Origin: Tilletiopsis washingtonensis
Taxonomy: Eukaryota > Basidiomycota > Exobasidiomycetes > Entylomatales
DNA: 64,000 nt
Assembly (NCBI RefSeq): GCF_003144115.1
Contig: NW_020312008.1
Span: forward strand, 214,477 to 278,476
Direction of reading: 5' to 3'
The notes below the pieces were generated by a model. The model saw nothing but the letters and a program-made list of their open reading frames with translations, was not told the DNA's origin and did not search any database. Each line of letters begins with the position of its first letter. Position 1 is the stretch's first letter. Both the position numbers and the translations under genes were made by a program. Of the stretch, positions 42,784 to 55,600 are shown in pieces.

Positions 42784-43973
42784 GCTGGGCGAGAGTGCGG
42801 GCTGGGAAGAGCGGTGTGGAGTGGTGGAGAGAGGCGGGAGATGCGGGCGTGGGCGCTGGGCCGCCGTCCGTGCCGGCGGCGCGCGGGCACGACTCCGGCG
42901 ATGAGGCGGCGCGTCCGCGCAACTTGCGCTGGCAGACATCACGCGGAGGCTGGCTCGCATGTGCAGCGCCGAGAACCTCGAGCGGCTCCCTTATGAAGCG
43001 CCCGTTAGGCGTGAAACTGCACACATGCTCGGGCTGTCACATTGGTCAGCTTGCGGCGGTGCGAGCTGCGAGTTGGAGGTCTTGCGCGGCATCGAGGCGG
43101 ACAGGTCGCAGCGAGCCGGCAGTACGCGGCGCTCCACCTTGGCATGCCCCAGCACAGAAACACAGCATGTGCGTCCAGACAGGAACAGCCGGACTGGACA
43201 GTGTGAAGTTGTTCAGAGGAAGTGCGGAGCACGTCACCGCCGCAGCCTGCCCGAGATGGCGCCGTGCGGAGGCTCGCGCAGCAACGGGCGTGCTGCTCCG
43301 CTTGCTCACGGCGTCCGCATCGGCGCGCGTGCCCTTTGCCTTGCCTCAACGGCGAGCACGGCCGAGCTTTCCCTCCTCTGCATCCGGCTGCAATACCGAT
43401 GCTCGTCCGCTCGAGCCAACGATCACATATTAAGCTCTTTGCGCCATCACGACGAGCGCGTGGACGTGTAGGGCGTGCTTGCCGACGATGAGTGAGCAAG
43501 GCACGCGGGCGGCAGTCGTGGCGAAATTGTACACTCCGTGCAAAGCGCTGAGCTTCTTCTGCCACCATGCTCTCCGCATCTATACTGCCGGAGCTGCCGT
43601 AGCCATCGGTGAAAGTAGACAGCGCGAAGAGAGCTGGACGTCGCGGAGGGGTCACTCACGTTCGGCAGCGTGGGAGCAACGCGCGAAGGCGCGCCGAGGT
43701 GTGCATCTCGCCATGCTGTCCGTGCGCAGCGAGAGACCGCAACGCCCGCCTCCCGACACCCACCTGCTCCCTCAGCACACGTCTACAGCCTCTCACTCCA
43801 CGCATCCGGCGCTCGCACTCGAGCATCTCTGCGCCGGTCTCTTGCCGCCCGCCGCTTGTGCGCGTGGCTGCCTCCCTGGCCCCGCGGCAGCAGCTGGTCT
43901 CGCCGGTGCTCTCGAGCCCGCGTGGTACGGCACCGCGCCTTCTGCCGCGCTGCGCTCCGCCTTGCCGCCCACG
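42784..43973. promoter_or_regulatory. Divergent promoter between NDUFA1 and TRAPPC8
   Basis: About 1.2 kb with no supportable gene. A relatively AT-rich patch lies at 43420-43445 (ACATATTAAGCTCTTTG). The final 250 bases are C/T-rich before the TRAPPC8 start. Confidence 0.4.
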
Positions 43974-46900
43974 ATGGCCGTGCCATCGGCAGGCGCATTT
44001 GCCTCATCAAGCGATGCGGCGCAGCACGTCGTGCACGCCGCGCTGGCGCCGCGCCTCGCCGTGCTGGCATCGCCCGACGTCGACGCCGCGCTGCTGGCGC
44101 CCAACGGCCTGCCCGACTTTGCCGCGCTGCTGCGGCCGTTCGAGAGCAGCATACGGGGCTGTGAGTCGATGTGACTCCTTGCAGTCTTCTCTAGATGCTC
44201 AGCGCAGCACGTCGCCGCAGTGGCAGTCCGCACGACCGAGCTCGTGACGCGCCCGGCGCCCTCATTCCCGCTGGCCTTCGACACGCTCGCCTCCTTTGCG
44301 CCGCCGCGGTCCTCGCGGCCAGCACCAGCCGCAGCTGCGGCATCTGTATCCAGCAGCTCGCCTCCACCGACGCCTGCCGCTCCGACGCGGCCGGCAGCCT
44401 CACGCGCCGCCTCGGCCGCCAGCGTCAGTGCGCGCGACGCTCGGGCAGAGGTGCTGCTCGATGCGCTTGGACCTGTGGTCCGCGAGGCTGCTCGCGAGAG
44501 CGCCGCTGTCGACGCAGAGACGACGCCGTGGTTTGCGGCGATGCGCGATGCGGTGCTTGCGAAGCGGAGAGTGGAGCCTCACGAGTCGTTTGGCTGGCCT
44601 GTCGGTGGTGAGTGCAGCGCGAGGCTGAGGAGCCGAAAGGGGGCAAAGCGCGGCGGCGAAGGTGTGCTGCATCAGCTCCGCCTGATGCCTCTTGAACAGT
44701 CATGCTGGTCGTATCTTCGGCCTCGCCAGACCCCATGAACGCCTTTGCCAACCTCTTCGAGGCCTCGTCGCCCACCGTCGCTCGTGCATTTGCCGATCGC
44801 GCCTTCGTAGACCCCAACGTGCTGCGCTACTACGTGCTCGTGCACGACGTCGCCTCGTCTGGGCCAGATCTCTCCGAGTGGGTACGCCGAGGCGTTTGGG
44901 CAAGAGCGTCGTTGCTGACTGCCGCTCTAGCTCGTTCGCGATCCTGGAGAATGTCAAGAAGACGTATGGCGTGCACGCGTGTCTGCTGCCGCTCAATTCA
45001 GCCTCAAGCGCAGAGCCGCACGAGTCGGGCATCTCGGCGCTCTGGCGCACTGCGCTGCGGCATCCTCCGCGGTCGCCACCACCACGGCCTCCAGGCGACG
45101 CGGCGCCGCCGCCCGTGCCGCCAAAGGAGCCGGAAGATGATGGCCCTTCTGCCGGCGCTGCGGCCGAGGCGGAAGAGGAGCCGGCCGCGTCCGACTTTGC
45201 TCTCCTCTTTAACGACACCGATGTGAAGCGGCTGCAGATGTTCGTGCGAGAGTTTGCAGCGCAGAGCCTCGTGCCCTTCCTTGAGCGGTGTACGACGCAA
45301 TGGAACGAAACTGTGAGTCGACACACGTGGCGACAGCCTGGCCATTGCTCATCCAGCACAGCTTGCGGCGTCGCGGCGAGGCCTGACTGGCCGCCTCTTT
45401 GGCGCAGGACGCAAGCTGTTTGGCTCGAGCGGCAGCAGTCTGCGTGGCTCGAACGGCACTGCTGCGCCCTCTTTCTCTACTCTTGGCTTGTGCGTATCCA
45501 GTTGTAGCGTCGCCTGTCACGCAGCTCACTGTTCCCAAACCCAGCTTCCCGCACACTGCGATCGAGGCTCAGACGCGCCGTCTCGCCGACTTCGCCTTCA
45601 TGACGCGCGACTACAAGCTTGCTGCCGCCATGTACGACATCCTGCGCAAGGACTACGCGCAGGAGAAGGCGGTCAAGTACGTGGCCGGCGCTACTGTGAG
45701 TCTGTCGTCCTCGACGCTGCAACTTGATTGCTCACACCCGTGTCATCACAGGAGATGTTTGGCCTCGCGCACCTCATGATGATGCTGGTGACCAAGTCTG
45801 CACCCATCGACGTTGACAGTTATCTCGCCTCCGCGTGCGCAAGCTACATGGCCGCACCGCGGACGCTGGGCAGTCAAGTGCAGCTGGACGGCCTGCGCGC
45901 CACGCTGCTCTACTACGAGGCGTACCGCGCGCTCAACTTCTACCGCTCTGCGCCGGGCGCACTCGCCCGGGCGGCAGAGGCAGGCTCGGGCGAGAACGAC
46001 ATCGAAGTTGCTGGCGCCGTGCTGCTCGAGCAAGCGGCGCTTGCAGACTTGCGGCAGCCCGGCCGGCCCAGCTTGCGCAAGCACGCTGCCCACCTCGTCC
46101 TCGCTGCTCACCGATACCGCGACTGCGGACAAAAGGAGCTGTCGCTGCGGTGCTTCCGGCGCGCCGCTGACGCGTACGCCGAGCGGTCCATCGGCGCTCG
46201 TGGCGCACTTGCATCGCCGCAGCCGCAGGCTGTTGGCGCAGAGGAAGACGAAGACCGGCCGGAGACAGACCCGGCACGCATCGCCCGCGAGCGCGGGCCT
46301 CGCGACGACGAGCTCGGCTGGCAGCGGATCGAGGATCATCTCGAGTATGAGCTCGGTCGGCAAGCCTACGCCGATGGAGACGCGAGCGGCGCGGTGGCGC
46401 ACTTCCTGCGCCTGCTGCGTCCCAGCCGCCTGCCAACAGATGCGAGCGACGAGGAGCGCGCAGCGCGGGCCGCCCGTCACGCGATGCACCTCGAGGAGCT
46501 CCTGACCGCGTACAAGTACACCGAGCAAGCAGAGAAGGCGAGCGGCGACGAGCTCTCTTTGGCACTTCCGCACCCGCTGTTTGACGTGGCAGCATCGCAC
46601 GTGCGGGCGTCCAGCAACAGCGGCGCGCTCGCCGACGATCCGGCTTGGGCTGCGCTCGAGACTGCCTACTTGGACCGCGCCTTTGCTTCTGAGAGCGGCA
46701 GGCCAGCATCGCTGGCGCGACCGACCGCAAATGTTGCAGCAGTAGATGGTAAGCCCCATCGTCGGTGGCCAAAAGGCCTCTCTGACGCATTGCGCCGACG
46801 CAGAGACCTTCCACGTCGAGCTGTGCATCCGCAACCCGCTCGGCACTCCTCTCACGGTCTCCCAGATCAGCGTAGCATTTGCAGATCTGAGCGACGAGCC

Positions 46901-49094
46901 TGTCGAGCTCGCAAGTGACGCAGTCCCTGACATCGAGCTCTCTGCGGAAGAGGAGCGGATAGTGAGTGTGACGACTCAGATACGCTATGCGCTCCGCTCA
47001 AGCCCAAGCAGCTCTCCATTCCAGCTCGGAGCACAAAGCTCGCAAAGCTGCGCTGCGCGCACGTCAGCTTCCGCCTCGCCGGCGCAGTTCCGCTGCGCCA
47101 GGTGCTCGACAAGCGGGGAGCACGGCTAAACGCGACGCGAGAGCAGCGCATCAGCAGCACGGCGATGTATGCCGAGGACCAGTCGCTCGTGGTCGAAATC
47201 CGCGAGGCGCGGCCAGAGCTCGCGCTTGAGCTGCTCGAGCCGCCAACTCGACTTGGACTCGGAGAGGAGGCATCCACGACGCTGCGTCTGACGAACGTCG
47301 GACGCGTGCCGATTGCCGACCTCCGCGTTCTGGCGGACAAGCCAGACGTGCTGCTGCTGGGCGCGCACGATGAGCATGGTGAGCAGCATCATGTGATCGT
47401 CGCTGAGGCGCGGGACTGACGCCCCAAAGCAGAGTTCTCCTCGATGTCCAACTCTCTGCGCGACACAGAGCCGCTGCGGATCGAGCTGCCGGGCGGCGTG
47501 CTCCAAGCCGGCGCATCCGTCGAGCTGCCGGCGAGGCTGCGAGGCGCAGCTCTGGGCTTCCTCGAGCCGCGCTGTCTCGCTGTCTTCCGGGTGAGTTAAG
47601 AGCTGGGTGTCATTTGCCACTGCGACTGACGGTGCACAACAGGGAGACGAGGCGACCGACCTTCAGACTGCGCGTCTGACGCACGGCTTCGTCGTCGAGC
47701 CGGTCATCGATCTTGCTGTCCAGGCGGGCGCAGCTCGCGGCGAGCAGCTCAGCTACTTGCTGCATCTCGAGGTGCGCAGACGACCTTCTGCGAATGGTGC
47801 GGCTGCTGCTGATCTGACTCCTGCAGGCGGTCAATTTGTCGGCCGGCGATGACTCGACGCATGTCGAGGCAATCTCGTTTGTCAGCCCGCACTGGAGCGC
47901 AGACGCAGGGCAAGACGAAGCCTTGCAGTGAGTGTGCATCCATCCGCGGATGTGAAGCATCCCTGACACCGCACATCAGGGGCGCTCTGGGCACCATGCC
48001 GTACTACCAGCGGCAAGGGGCGTCTCTTACACTGTCAGAAGCATCCGCAGCGCAGGTCGAGGCCTCGTCTGGCGCTCCGCTTCGCGACTTGTCGTTCACC
48101 GCCAAGCAGCTGGGCCTGCTCCTGCAGGGTCTGCCGCTCGACGGCCAGCCGCAAGACATCGCAGTGCACCAAAGCACCGTCGGCTCGTCTTCGAGCGTGT
48201 CGCCCTTCTTTCATGCAGCACGAAAGGTCTGGCGGCAAGCAGCGCTGGCACGGCACTTTGCAGCTGTGGCACCACGCGATCGCACGCAGGTCTTCACGCT
48301 GTGGGAGCCGAGCGACGTCGATGTCGTGGCGCACTGGGTATCCGGCGATCGTCGTGGCCAAGCCTTCATCTTTGGCCTGCAGCTCGGCCCGGCGCACGAC
48401 CACCTGCCGCAGCTTGCAGCGGGCGAGGCGGGGCGCATCATCTACGAGGAGTCTGCGCGCGAGAAGGTGAGCAGCAGCAGCACGATGTCGTCCTGTGCTC
48501 CGCTGACATTGCTCGCACAGGCGGCGCTCCTCACGTCCCTGCTGCACAGCAGACTACACGTCGAGGAGGATCCGCTCGTCGTCGACGTGTCGGCGGCCGA
48601 ACGTGCAACGCACGACTTCGCCAGCGGGTAAGTCACGGCTGCCTCTGCATCGCAAGTCCATTCTCACGCCTACCCTGTCAGTCGCTATCGGCTGCCGGTG
48701 CACTTCGCCGTGCGCAACCTCTCCACGGTGCGCAGCGTCTCCTTCGTGCTGCAGCTCGACAACACGCCGTATGAGCGGACCCGCGGGTGCGTCTGCTCTC
48801 TTACGCGGCCAGTCTGCATCGCGCTGACGCTGATCTCGGAGCAGTGTCGAGGTGCAGCCAGCGCCCTGGCTAGGCCGGCTGACGCAGCGCGGCTCCCTTG
48901 CGCCGCGCGAGCGCGTGCAGCTCGAGGCTCACGTCGCGGCCAGTGCGCCGGGCATGTGGGAGGCCGGCGCCTGGACTCTGCGCGTCAGCGTGGCGCTGCC
49001 GCAGCCGGACGGCGCAGATGCGTCGGGCGACAGGGCCGTGCACTTTGAGCAGGCGGGCTTCGCGGGCTGCATCACGGCGGTGGCGCAGGAATAG
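43974..49094 (+). CDS. TRS85: TRAPP complex subunit TRAPPC8/Trs85
   Basis: Sixteen exons (43974-44160, 44221-44607, 44700-44877, 44931-45312, 45362-45489, 45545-45695, 45752-46748, 46804-46961, 47003-47378, 47433-47590, 47643-47771, 47827-47927, 47980-48466, 48521-48627, 48682-48786, 48845-49094) give 1426 aa. Family landmarks are VVSSASPDPMNAFANL, DPNVLRYYVLVHDV, RLQMFVREFAAQSLVPFLERC, SRRGLTGRLFGAGRKLFG, RRLADFAFMTRDYKLAAAMYD and EMFGLAHLMM. The C-terminal half is built of beta-sandwich segments, with acidic and Ala-rich linkers. Trs85 defines TRAPPIII, which activates Ypt1/Rab1 for ER-Golgi transport and autophagosome formation. Intron 46962-47002 is only 41 nt, and its acceptor could be a few codons further on. 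Confidence 0.92.
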
Positions 49095-49200
49095 AGGGTC
49101 ACATTCGGGGACAAGAGCGAGCCTATCAGGGTGACTGGTGGTGAGGTATTGTACAAGCGAGGATCAAGGCCGGACGAGGGTGCTCGAGATGGAGCTGCCC

Positions 49201-50386
49201 TTAGGCAACGTGGTCGGACGGGTTCTGGGCTGCAGAGCTGCTGCTGCCGCTCGCCGCAGCGAGCTGCACGCCAGGCAGGTGCTTCTCGCACGCTGCCGTC
49301 TGGTGAGCGTCGTCGGGCACGTAGGCCGGCGGGCCGCAGCTGCCGAGCTCCTGCGCCTCGTGCGGATTCGGCATGGGCGTCGTCGGCGACTCGGAGCGCG
49401 CATCGAGGGCAACGCTGGCCGGACGGACATCAGTGCTGCCACGAGGAGGCCAGACGGGCACGGCAAGGGCATCGCCGACTGCGGCGCGAGCAGGTGCGTG
49501 GTCGCCGGCCTCTGAGGCGAAGCCAGCCGGCGGCGGCGGCGCGGGAAAGACGCGCAGCAGCGGCGTGCTGGGCGACGGACCGAGCGCAGCAGCGCTGGTG
49601 GAAAAGATGCCGTGACGCTGCAGCACCGGTGCCGAGACGGACGAGCTGAGCATGATGCCTGCTGCGCTGTATGCAGGCTCGGGCGGCGAGGGCATCGGGA
49701 ACGCGGCGGCCGCCGACGAGGGCGGGTACGGCGACGCGACCGGCTCGCCGCCGGCAGGCGCTGCCACAGGGACCGTTGCAGGCTGCTGGGCGTCGAGCGA
49801 GGCCGTGTATGCAAGCGGCTCGGGCTGCTCGTTCTTCTTCTCGCCGCCCTCGTGCTCCTCCTCGTCGATGGGTTCCATGAGCGGCGCGCGACGCGCACGG
49901 CGGCGACGGCGGCACCAGCACGCGGCGAGGCCGAGCGCCACGAGCAGCGCCACAGCGCCGAGGCCGATGCCTGCCACGGCGCCCTTGCTGAGGCCCGTCT
50001 TCTGCGCCAGCTCCGAGACGACGTCGATCGTGGCCGTTGCGGCGCGCGTGCCGCGGCGAGTCGTCGTGATGCGGCGCGTCACGACGTATGTGCGCCCGGC
50101 GACGGTCGTCGTGGCGCGTGCGGCCAGCTGCGGCTGCAAGAGGAGGACCATGAGTCGCAGCACGCGACAGGAGCACATGTGCACACTCACTGCCGGCGTA
50201 GGTGCGGCAAATGCAGTGCCAGGCACGACGGAGAGCGTGCTGCTCGCTGTGCCAGCGTCAGGTCAGCACGGGCAACGCACGTCGATGCAGGCAACGCGGC
50301 GACTCACGCGCAGCCAGCGTCTCGGCTCCCGCAGCCACGGCAAGGCAGGCCGCGACGCAGCAGAGGAGCATCAAGCAGAGGTGCAT
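49201..50386 (-). CDS. Signal-peptide, single-pass membrane protein of unknown function
   Basis: Three exons (50386-50308, 50246-50191, 50133-49201) give 355 aa. The N terminus MHLCLMLLCCVAACLAVAAG is a signal peptide. A short Thr/Arg-rich outside segment (TTVAGRTYVVTRRITTTRRG) precedes one helix (GAVAGIGLGAVALLVALGLA), followed by a basic stop-transfer CWCRRRRRARR. The remaining 220 residues are a Pro/Ser/Ala-rich cytosolic tail. Topology resembles fungal wall-stress sensors and Mid2-like proteins, but the extracellular part is only about 75 aa and I see no WSC cysteines. I do not recognise the family; the sensor idea is inference. Confidence 0.7.
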
Positions 50387-51985
50387 GGTGCAGTCGAGTG
50401 CGCCAGAGGGAGAGTAGGCGTGCTTGAGGCTGAGAGGGAGGTGCGGCCGACTGCGGTCGCCCGCTTGAGCGCCCGCTTCTTATGCGCCAGACGTGCGTGG
50501 TCCGGCATTGAGCGCAGCGGCGCTTCTGCTGGCTTGCACCGTCGCTTGCTCTGATCGGCGTGCTGCACTTGCCGAGGTGTTGCTGCAGCAGCAGCATCAG
50601 CATGGCATGCGCTGAACAGAGGAGTGCTGTGATGTGTGCATGGAAGCAGCGTCCAGGCCCAATCGGGCGGGCCCGCTGCAGCATCGGGCCTCTGCACGCG
50701 TGCCCTTGCTCGCAGCTGCTGCAGCATGCAGCCGCGGTCGCTGCGCTGCCGGCTGCTCTCTTTCTGCAGCTGCTTCTTACGCTGCTCCTGCGCTGCTGTT
50801 GTGATGCATGCAGAGGGCGCGGTCTAGGCCCCCGATGGGCGAGATGCGAAGCAGCGCCGCGTTGGGCGATGGGCCTCGAAAGGGCAGGCTTGGCAGCGGC
50901 GGCGCCGCCTCTTGACGCCTGCCTGCTGCTCCCTCGCCCCGCACACCAGCATGCAGCCACCTCAAAGTCAGCGAGAGGAGAGCTTGAGGTCGTCGTTTGT
51001 GGTTCTTTGAGATCGAGCTGCACCTCTGCTGCTTGCCGATGCAGGCGCAGGCCCACCGCACCGTCCAGGTACCGCCTGATCTTGAGGACTCGAACGCCTG
51101 ACCGTGAGCACTCACAGCGCTGCAGCTGCAGCGGCTGTGGACAGCCACGCATCCCGCCGCATCGGCATGCGCCTCTTGAACGCCTGGATGCACCACAAGG
51201 GCTGCCTGGCAGTTTTCTGACCTCGGAGCGCAGATCTCGGCCCGCTGCAAGCGGCAGCCATGCAGTGCAGACTAGAGCAGCTCGCAGACGTGCTCTCGAC
51301 GTTGCCATGGTGTGGTGTGGCACGTGCGCCGCTGCGCTCGACGGTCACGCCAAGCTTGCTGCGCCGACGTCCAGCCGCGCTTGCATGCTACTGTAGAGTG
51401 GTGGGCCGATTCACCGTGCATTCTCGTCGAGAATAGCCGGCTGCGGCGGCGGGGACGATGGAGGAGCAGCCGCCACGCAGCGCTCAGGGGCAGCGCGCCA
51501 GCGAGAGCGGGGGGCGCGTGGAGGTTTCGCCGCCCATGCTGCGCCGCGCACCACGCGGCTCTTTTAGCGCTGCGCCCACGCCTTCGCGTCCCGCCGGCTG
51601 GCGCCACACCGCTCTGCTGCCGCCGCTCCTCCGCTGAGCGTTGCTCCACATTGAGAATCGCAGCGTGCCGCCGCGCAGCACAAGCTCAAGCGGAGCAGCG
51701 TGCGGAGCTGCGCCCAGAGTTGGCGCTGGGAGCACATACAAGGACGCCGACGGCTGTGCGTCGTCGCCATGCGGAGCCTGCACCATTGCGTGCGTGCGGG
51801 GTGCGATAGCGCTGCGCCCGAGGCAGCGTCGAGCTGGCCCTTTGTCCTCGTTGCGCTGCCCATGGCAACGGGGCATGGCTCGCGTCGCCTACATAAGGAG
51901 CACATCGTTGAGGCGCTCCTCCTCCTCACCCACATCTCCTCATCAAGCACCACTGCCACTCAGCAACCCCTGCCCAACTCTCAAC
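50387..51985. promoter_or_regulatory. Divergent intergenic region
   Basis: About 1.6 kb between the membrane protein and the small secreted protein. GCTGCAGC-rich patches occur (for example 50580-50780). No frame has family motifs. A possible TATA-like ACATAAGGAG at 51892 sits 94 bases before the downstream ATG. Confidence 0.4.
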
Positions 51986-52551
51986 ATGCGCTTCGCCACC
52001 TACCTTCTCGCGGCCACCATCGCCGTTGCCAGCACGTCCGCCGCCGTTGCAGAGCAGGTGAGTTCTCTCCCTCGCCTATCCTTTCACACCCATGCTGACG
52101 CCTCCGCCAGCCCGTCGGCGTCGCCGGGCGTGACTTCACCATCAGCAGCGACGGCAACGGCGGCCTTTCGTGCGGCTCGCTGCGCTGCTCCGACGGCAGC
52201 ATGCCCGACTCGCGCTGCAACTGCGGCGGCAACATCCAGCAGGGCGGCGCCACGCTCGTGCGCGCCTCGGGCGGCGTCACGAGCACATACACGGGCGCAG
52301 AGGTGACGAGCTTCCTCTCTGCGTCGCGCGCCAGCGCCAGTGCGGCGGCGGCGACGCAGACGGCGGGCGGCGCCACCACCACGCCTGCGCCGTCCAGCTC
52401 CTCGTCGTCGTCGTCGTCGAGCAGCAGCAGTCGCTCGTCCAGCACGGCCTCGCCCGCGAGCCAGTCGCGCTCGCCCGACGCCGCGACGGGCCTCGCGCCC
52501 AGCGCCGGCCTCGCGGCGCTCTTCGCCGGTGCGGCCGTGTACCTGCTCTAG
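51986..52551 (+). CDS. Small secreted, probably GPI-anchored, Ser-rich protein
   Basis: Exons 51986-52057 and 52111-52551 give 170 aa. The signal peptide MRFATYLLAATIAVASTSAA is clear. The mature part starts PVGVAGRDFTISSDGNGG and has a cysteine pattern C-x4-C-x8-C-x-C (SCGSLRCSDGSMPDSRCNCGG). A run of about 20 serines encoded by mixed TCN/AGC codons follows. The C terminus is hydrophobic (GLAALFAGAAVYLL) and ends without charge, the layout of a GPI attachment signal. I do not recognise the family; a wall protein or small effector-like protein is possible. Confidence 0.75.
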
Positions 52552-52680
52552 TCTCCTGCCGCTGGCCGGCACACTCAAATATATCCCGTGCATCTCTCGG
52601 CTGCTTCGAGTGTAGAGCAGATGCATTGCGAGGGCGGGGGCATGGCAAGTGAGGAGTCGTGAGATGGGGAGTCATGATTG

Positions 52681-55600
52681 CTATCGCACTGCCACGTCGA
52701 GCAGGCGCAGCGTGACGGTGAGGGCCAGGTCGAGCGAGCAGACGGGCGACGTGATCGTCTCGTGCACCGTCGCGAGCGCCTTTTCGCACGACACCTTGCC
52801 TCCCGGGCCGAGGAAGTAGCCAGCCTGCGGCGGCGCCAGGCCGATGCACACCGCGCGCGCCCTGCGTGCCGTCTCGGCGCGCATCGCAGGCGTGCGTTCC
52901 TCGCCCGGCGCGCCGCTCCACTTGCCGTCGGGCCAGTACTTCTCCCGCAGCTCGTCGACCCAGACGCCCAGTTGCGCAGACGAGAGGGCCGACGAGGTGG
53001 TGTTGAAGACTCCCAAGATACTGCTGGCGTAGTTGGCACGCACGACCTGCTCGAGCACGCGCAGCATGCCGCGGCGCAGCGTCCAGCCGCCAGAGATGTT
53101 GAAGGCCTCGTCGGCGACGGCAAAGACGGACGCGAGCAGTGCGTCGAGATCCCGCTGGCTCAGCTCCGCAGACGGAGGCGGCTCTTTGCCCTCCTGCGCA
53201 TCCTGCGCAGCGCGCGCCTCGGCAGTGACGGCGCGCAGCTCGGCTGCTGCCGCGCCGTCCTCGAGCGGCGTCGCTTTGCGCACGATGGGCGGCTTGGCCT
53301 GCGTGAGGAAGTCGGGCGTCGCTGGCTCTTGAGGGTCCAGCGCGTCGACCAGGCCCGATGCAGCGGCGACGGGCAGCGCCGCGAGCGTGCCGGCGGCGCC
53401 GAGAGCAGCGTCGGGCAGCGCAGCCACGCCTCGTCGCGTCGCTGAGGCAGCGGCACTGGCGTTGCCCTGCAGCTGCAGCGTGTTCATGGCCGTCTTGCCC
53501 AGGCCGCCGACGCCGCTCGCGAACGTGCGGGCGCCGAGACCAAGGCTGTTGATGAGCGCGTTCGAGCGTGGTCCAGCCGGCGCTCCCGCACGCGTCTTGT
53601 CGAGGAAATGCCGCACCGGCGCACTGGTGACGTGTGCGTGGCTGCTGAGCAGTGCCTGCAGGTAGCGCTCCGTGGCGTTGCAGATGCCCGAGCTCGTCGA
53701 GCGGCGCGCCTGCGGCAGTGGTACGGGCGGCGGCGGCAGACGACCGGGCCCGTCGAGCAGGCCAAACGCCTCGGCTGCACCAGCGGCGGCGGCGGCGTTG
53801 TTGCCCGGCTCGGGCTGCGCCAGCGTGCGTCGCAGGTCCTTCTCAAGTTGCTCAAACTCGGACCATTGCCGCACGAGCACGAAGCCGCCCGACTCGTTCG
53901 CGAGACCCTCGACGGCAATCATGAGCTCGAGCGTGCGTGCGTCGACGGGACGATTGGGCCGCTCTGCGTTGACAGAGACGTCCGTCACCGCGACGACCAG
54001 CGACGAGGGTAGTGCAGCGAGGCTGTCCATGGTCGCAGAGCGCGGCAGCTCGGCGCTCGACGAGTGCCGTGGCGAGTCGGCGGCATCGATGAGCGCTGGC
54101 GGTGCAGCCTGAGACGGCACACGCGCATTTGGTGCGCCGGGCGCGGCCCTCTCGAGCGAAGCGCGAGGGGCCGAATCGTAGGAGAGCGGTGCCGAGACGT
54201 CTGCCGATGGCGGTGCCCGAGCCTGCATGGCCGCATCGACGGATGATGCGCCGGCAACGGCGCCCGATGGCTTGCGTCTCGGCTCATACGAGAGGCCAGC
54301 GACGTCTTGACTCGGCATACGGCCCATGCGCGAGGAGCTTGCGTCCGTGGCGCTCGTCGGCGGCGTCGCCTGGGCGTAGCGCGCGTGCGACTCGTGCCAG
54401 AAGGTCGTGTACAGGCCCGTTAGGCGTGCCCACAGCAGCCGCTCGACGGGACCGAGCGACTCGCGCACGCCCCCCGCGCTTGGACCTTGCTCTAGTCGCT
54501 GTATGGCCGTCTGCAGCGCAGCGAATACTTCGCTTTGCGCGCTGGCTTCGGCGAGTGAGTCGAGTGCCTTGCCGAGGATCGACACGGCGTCGGGGCGGAA
54601 GACCTCGGCCTGCTCGCCGTCCTCCGGAACTGTTGCGCAGGCGTCAGCGCACCGACCTTCGTCGACTGGCCGCGGCTCACTCACCGAGTCGTGCAATAGT
54701 CGACAGTCCAATGTGCAGCCTCAGCAGTGCCTCTCCCTCGCCACGTCGCACACTCAGCGCCAGCCCGTCCTCGGCGCGCACCGGTCCGCCGCGCTCAAGC
54801 CACGCCTCAAAGGCGTCGCGCAGGCGCGAGAGCGGCTCGCTGTCCGAGCGTGTCAGCACGTGCGTCAAAGGTGGCGCGCGCGGCATGGGCGGCACGCCGC
54901 TCGAGGCTTTGCGTGCCGAGCCGGGCGTGCCTTGCACCGACGAGCGCGCAGAGGCTGGAGACATGGTGCGCTGCGGCAGCGGCGGAGGCTTGGCTGCAGG
55001 CGCTGGTCCCTCGTCCTCACGAATCGTGTAGCCCTGCGCCGAGGAGGCGCTTCGCTGCGAATCGACGCTGCTTATTCGCTTGTGCGAGCTAGTCGCCGCA
55101 GAGGGGTCGCGCATCGAAGCGCGCAAGGACTCTGGCAGCTCGGGCTCGGGGATGCCACGCGGGATGTCCATGGGCAGAGCAGTGCCGGCGCCCGACAACA
55201 CGTCATTCTCATCGAACGTCGCCGCCGGCCGCGCGGGCTGCGGCGTTCGTTTTGGCAGTGCTGGCGGGCCCATTGTGGGAGCTGGCGGCGGCTGCGACTC
55301 CACGGCTGCGTACTGCGCACCGCCGCTGCTGTCGACGTCTGCGCTGCGGCGCAGCTCGTTGCTTCGCCGTGCTGCATCGGCGAGTGGCACCGGGCTGGGC
55401 GTGGCGCCGCGCGAGGGCGTGCCAAAAGGCCGAGCTTGATCCATGGAAGACCGCACTACCGGGCTCGGCATCGCCATGGCGCGAGGTTGAGTCGTGCGTG
55501 GCGCAGGCGACACAGAGGGGCCCATGACGTGGGCGCGCGGCTGCTGCGTCGTCGGCGCAGCGAGAGAGGACGAGGGACTAGCAAATGCGCTGCCGGGCTC

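Noticed and set aside
43005-43655. Minus-strand frame upstream of TRAPPC8
   Set aside because: Composition is mixed and no family is visible; it lies in a promoter region and has no neighbouring exon support.
50387-51985. A possible gene in the GCTGCAGC-rich intergenic stretch
   Set aside because: All frames are low complexity with no motif, plausible start context or supported splice pairs.
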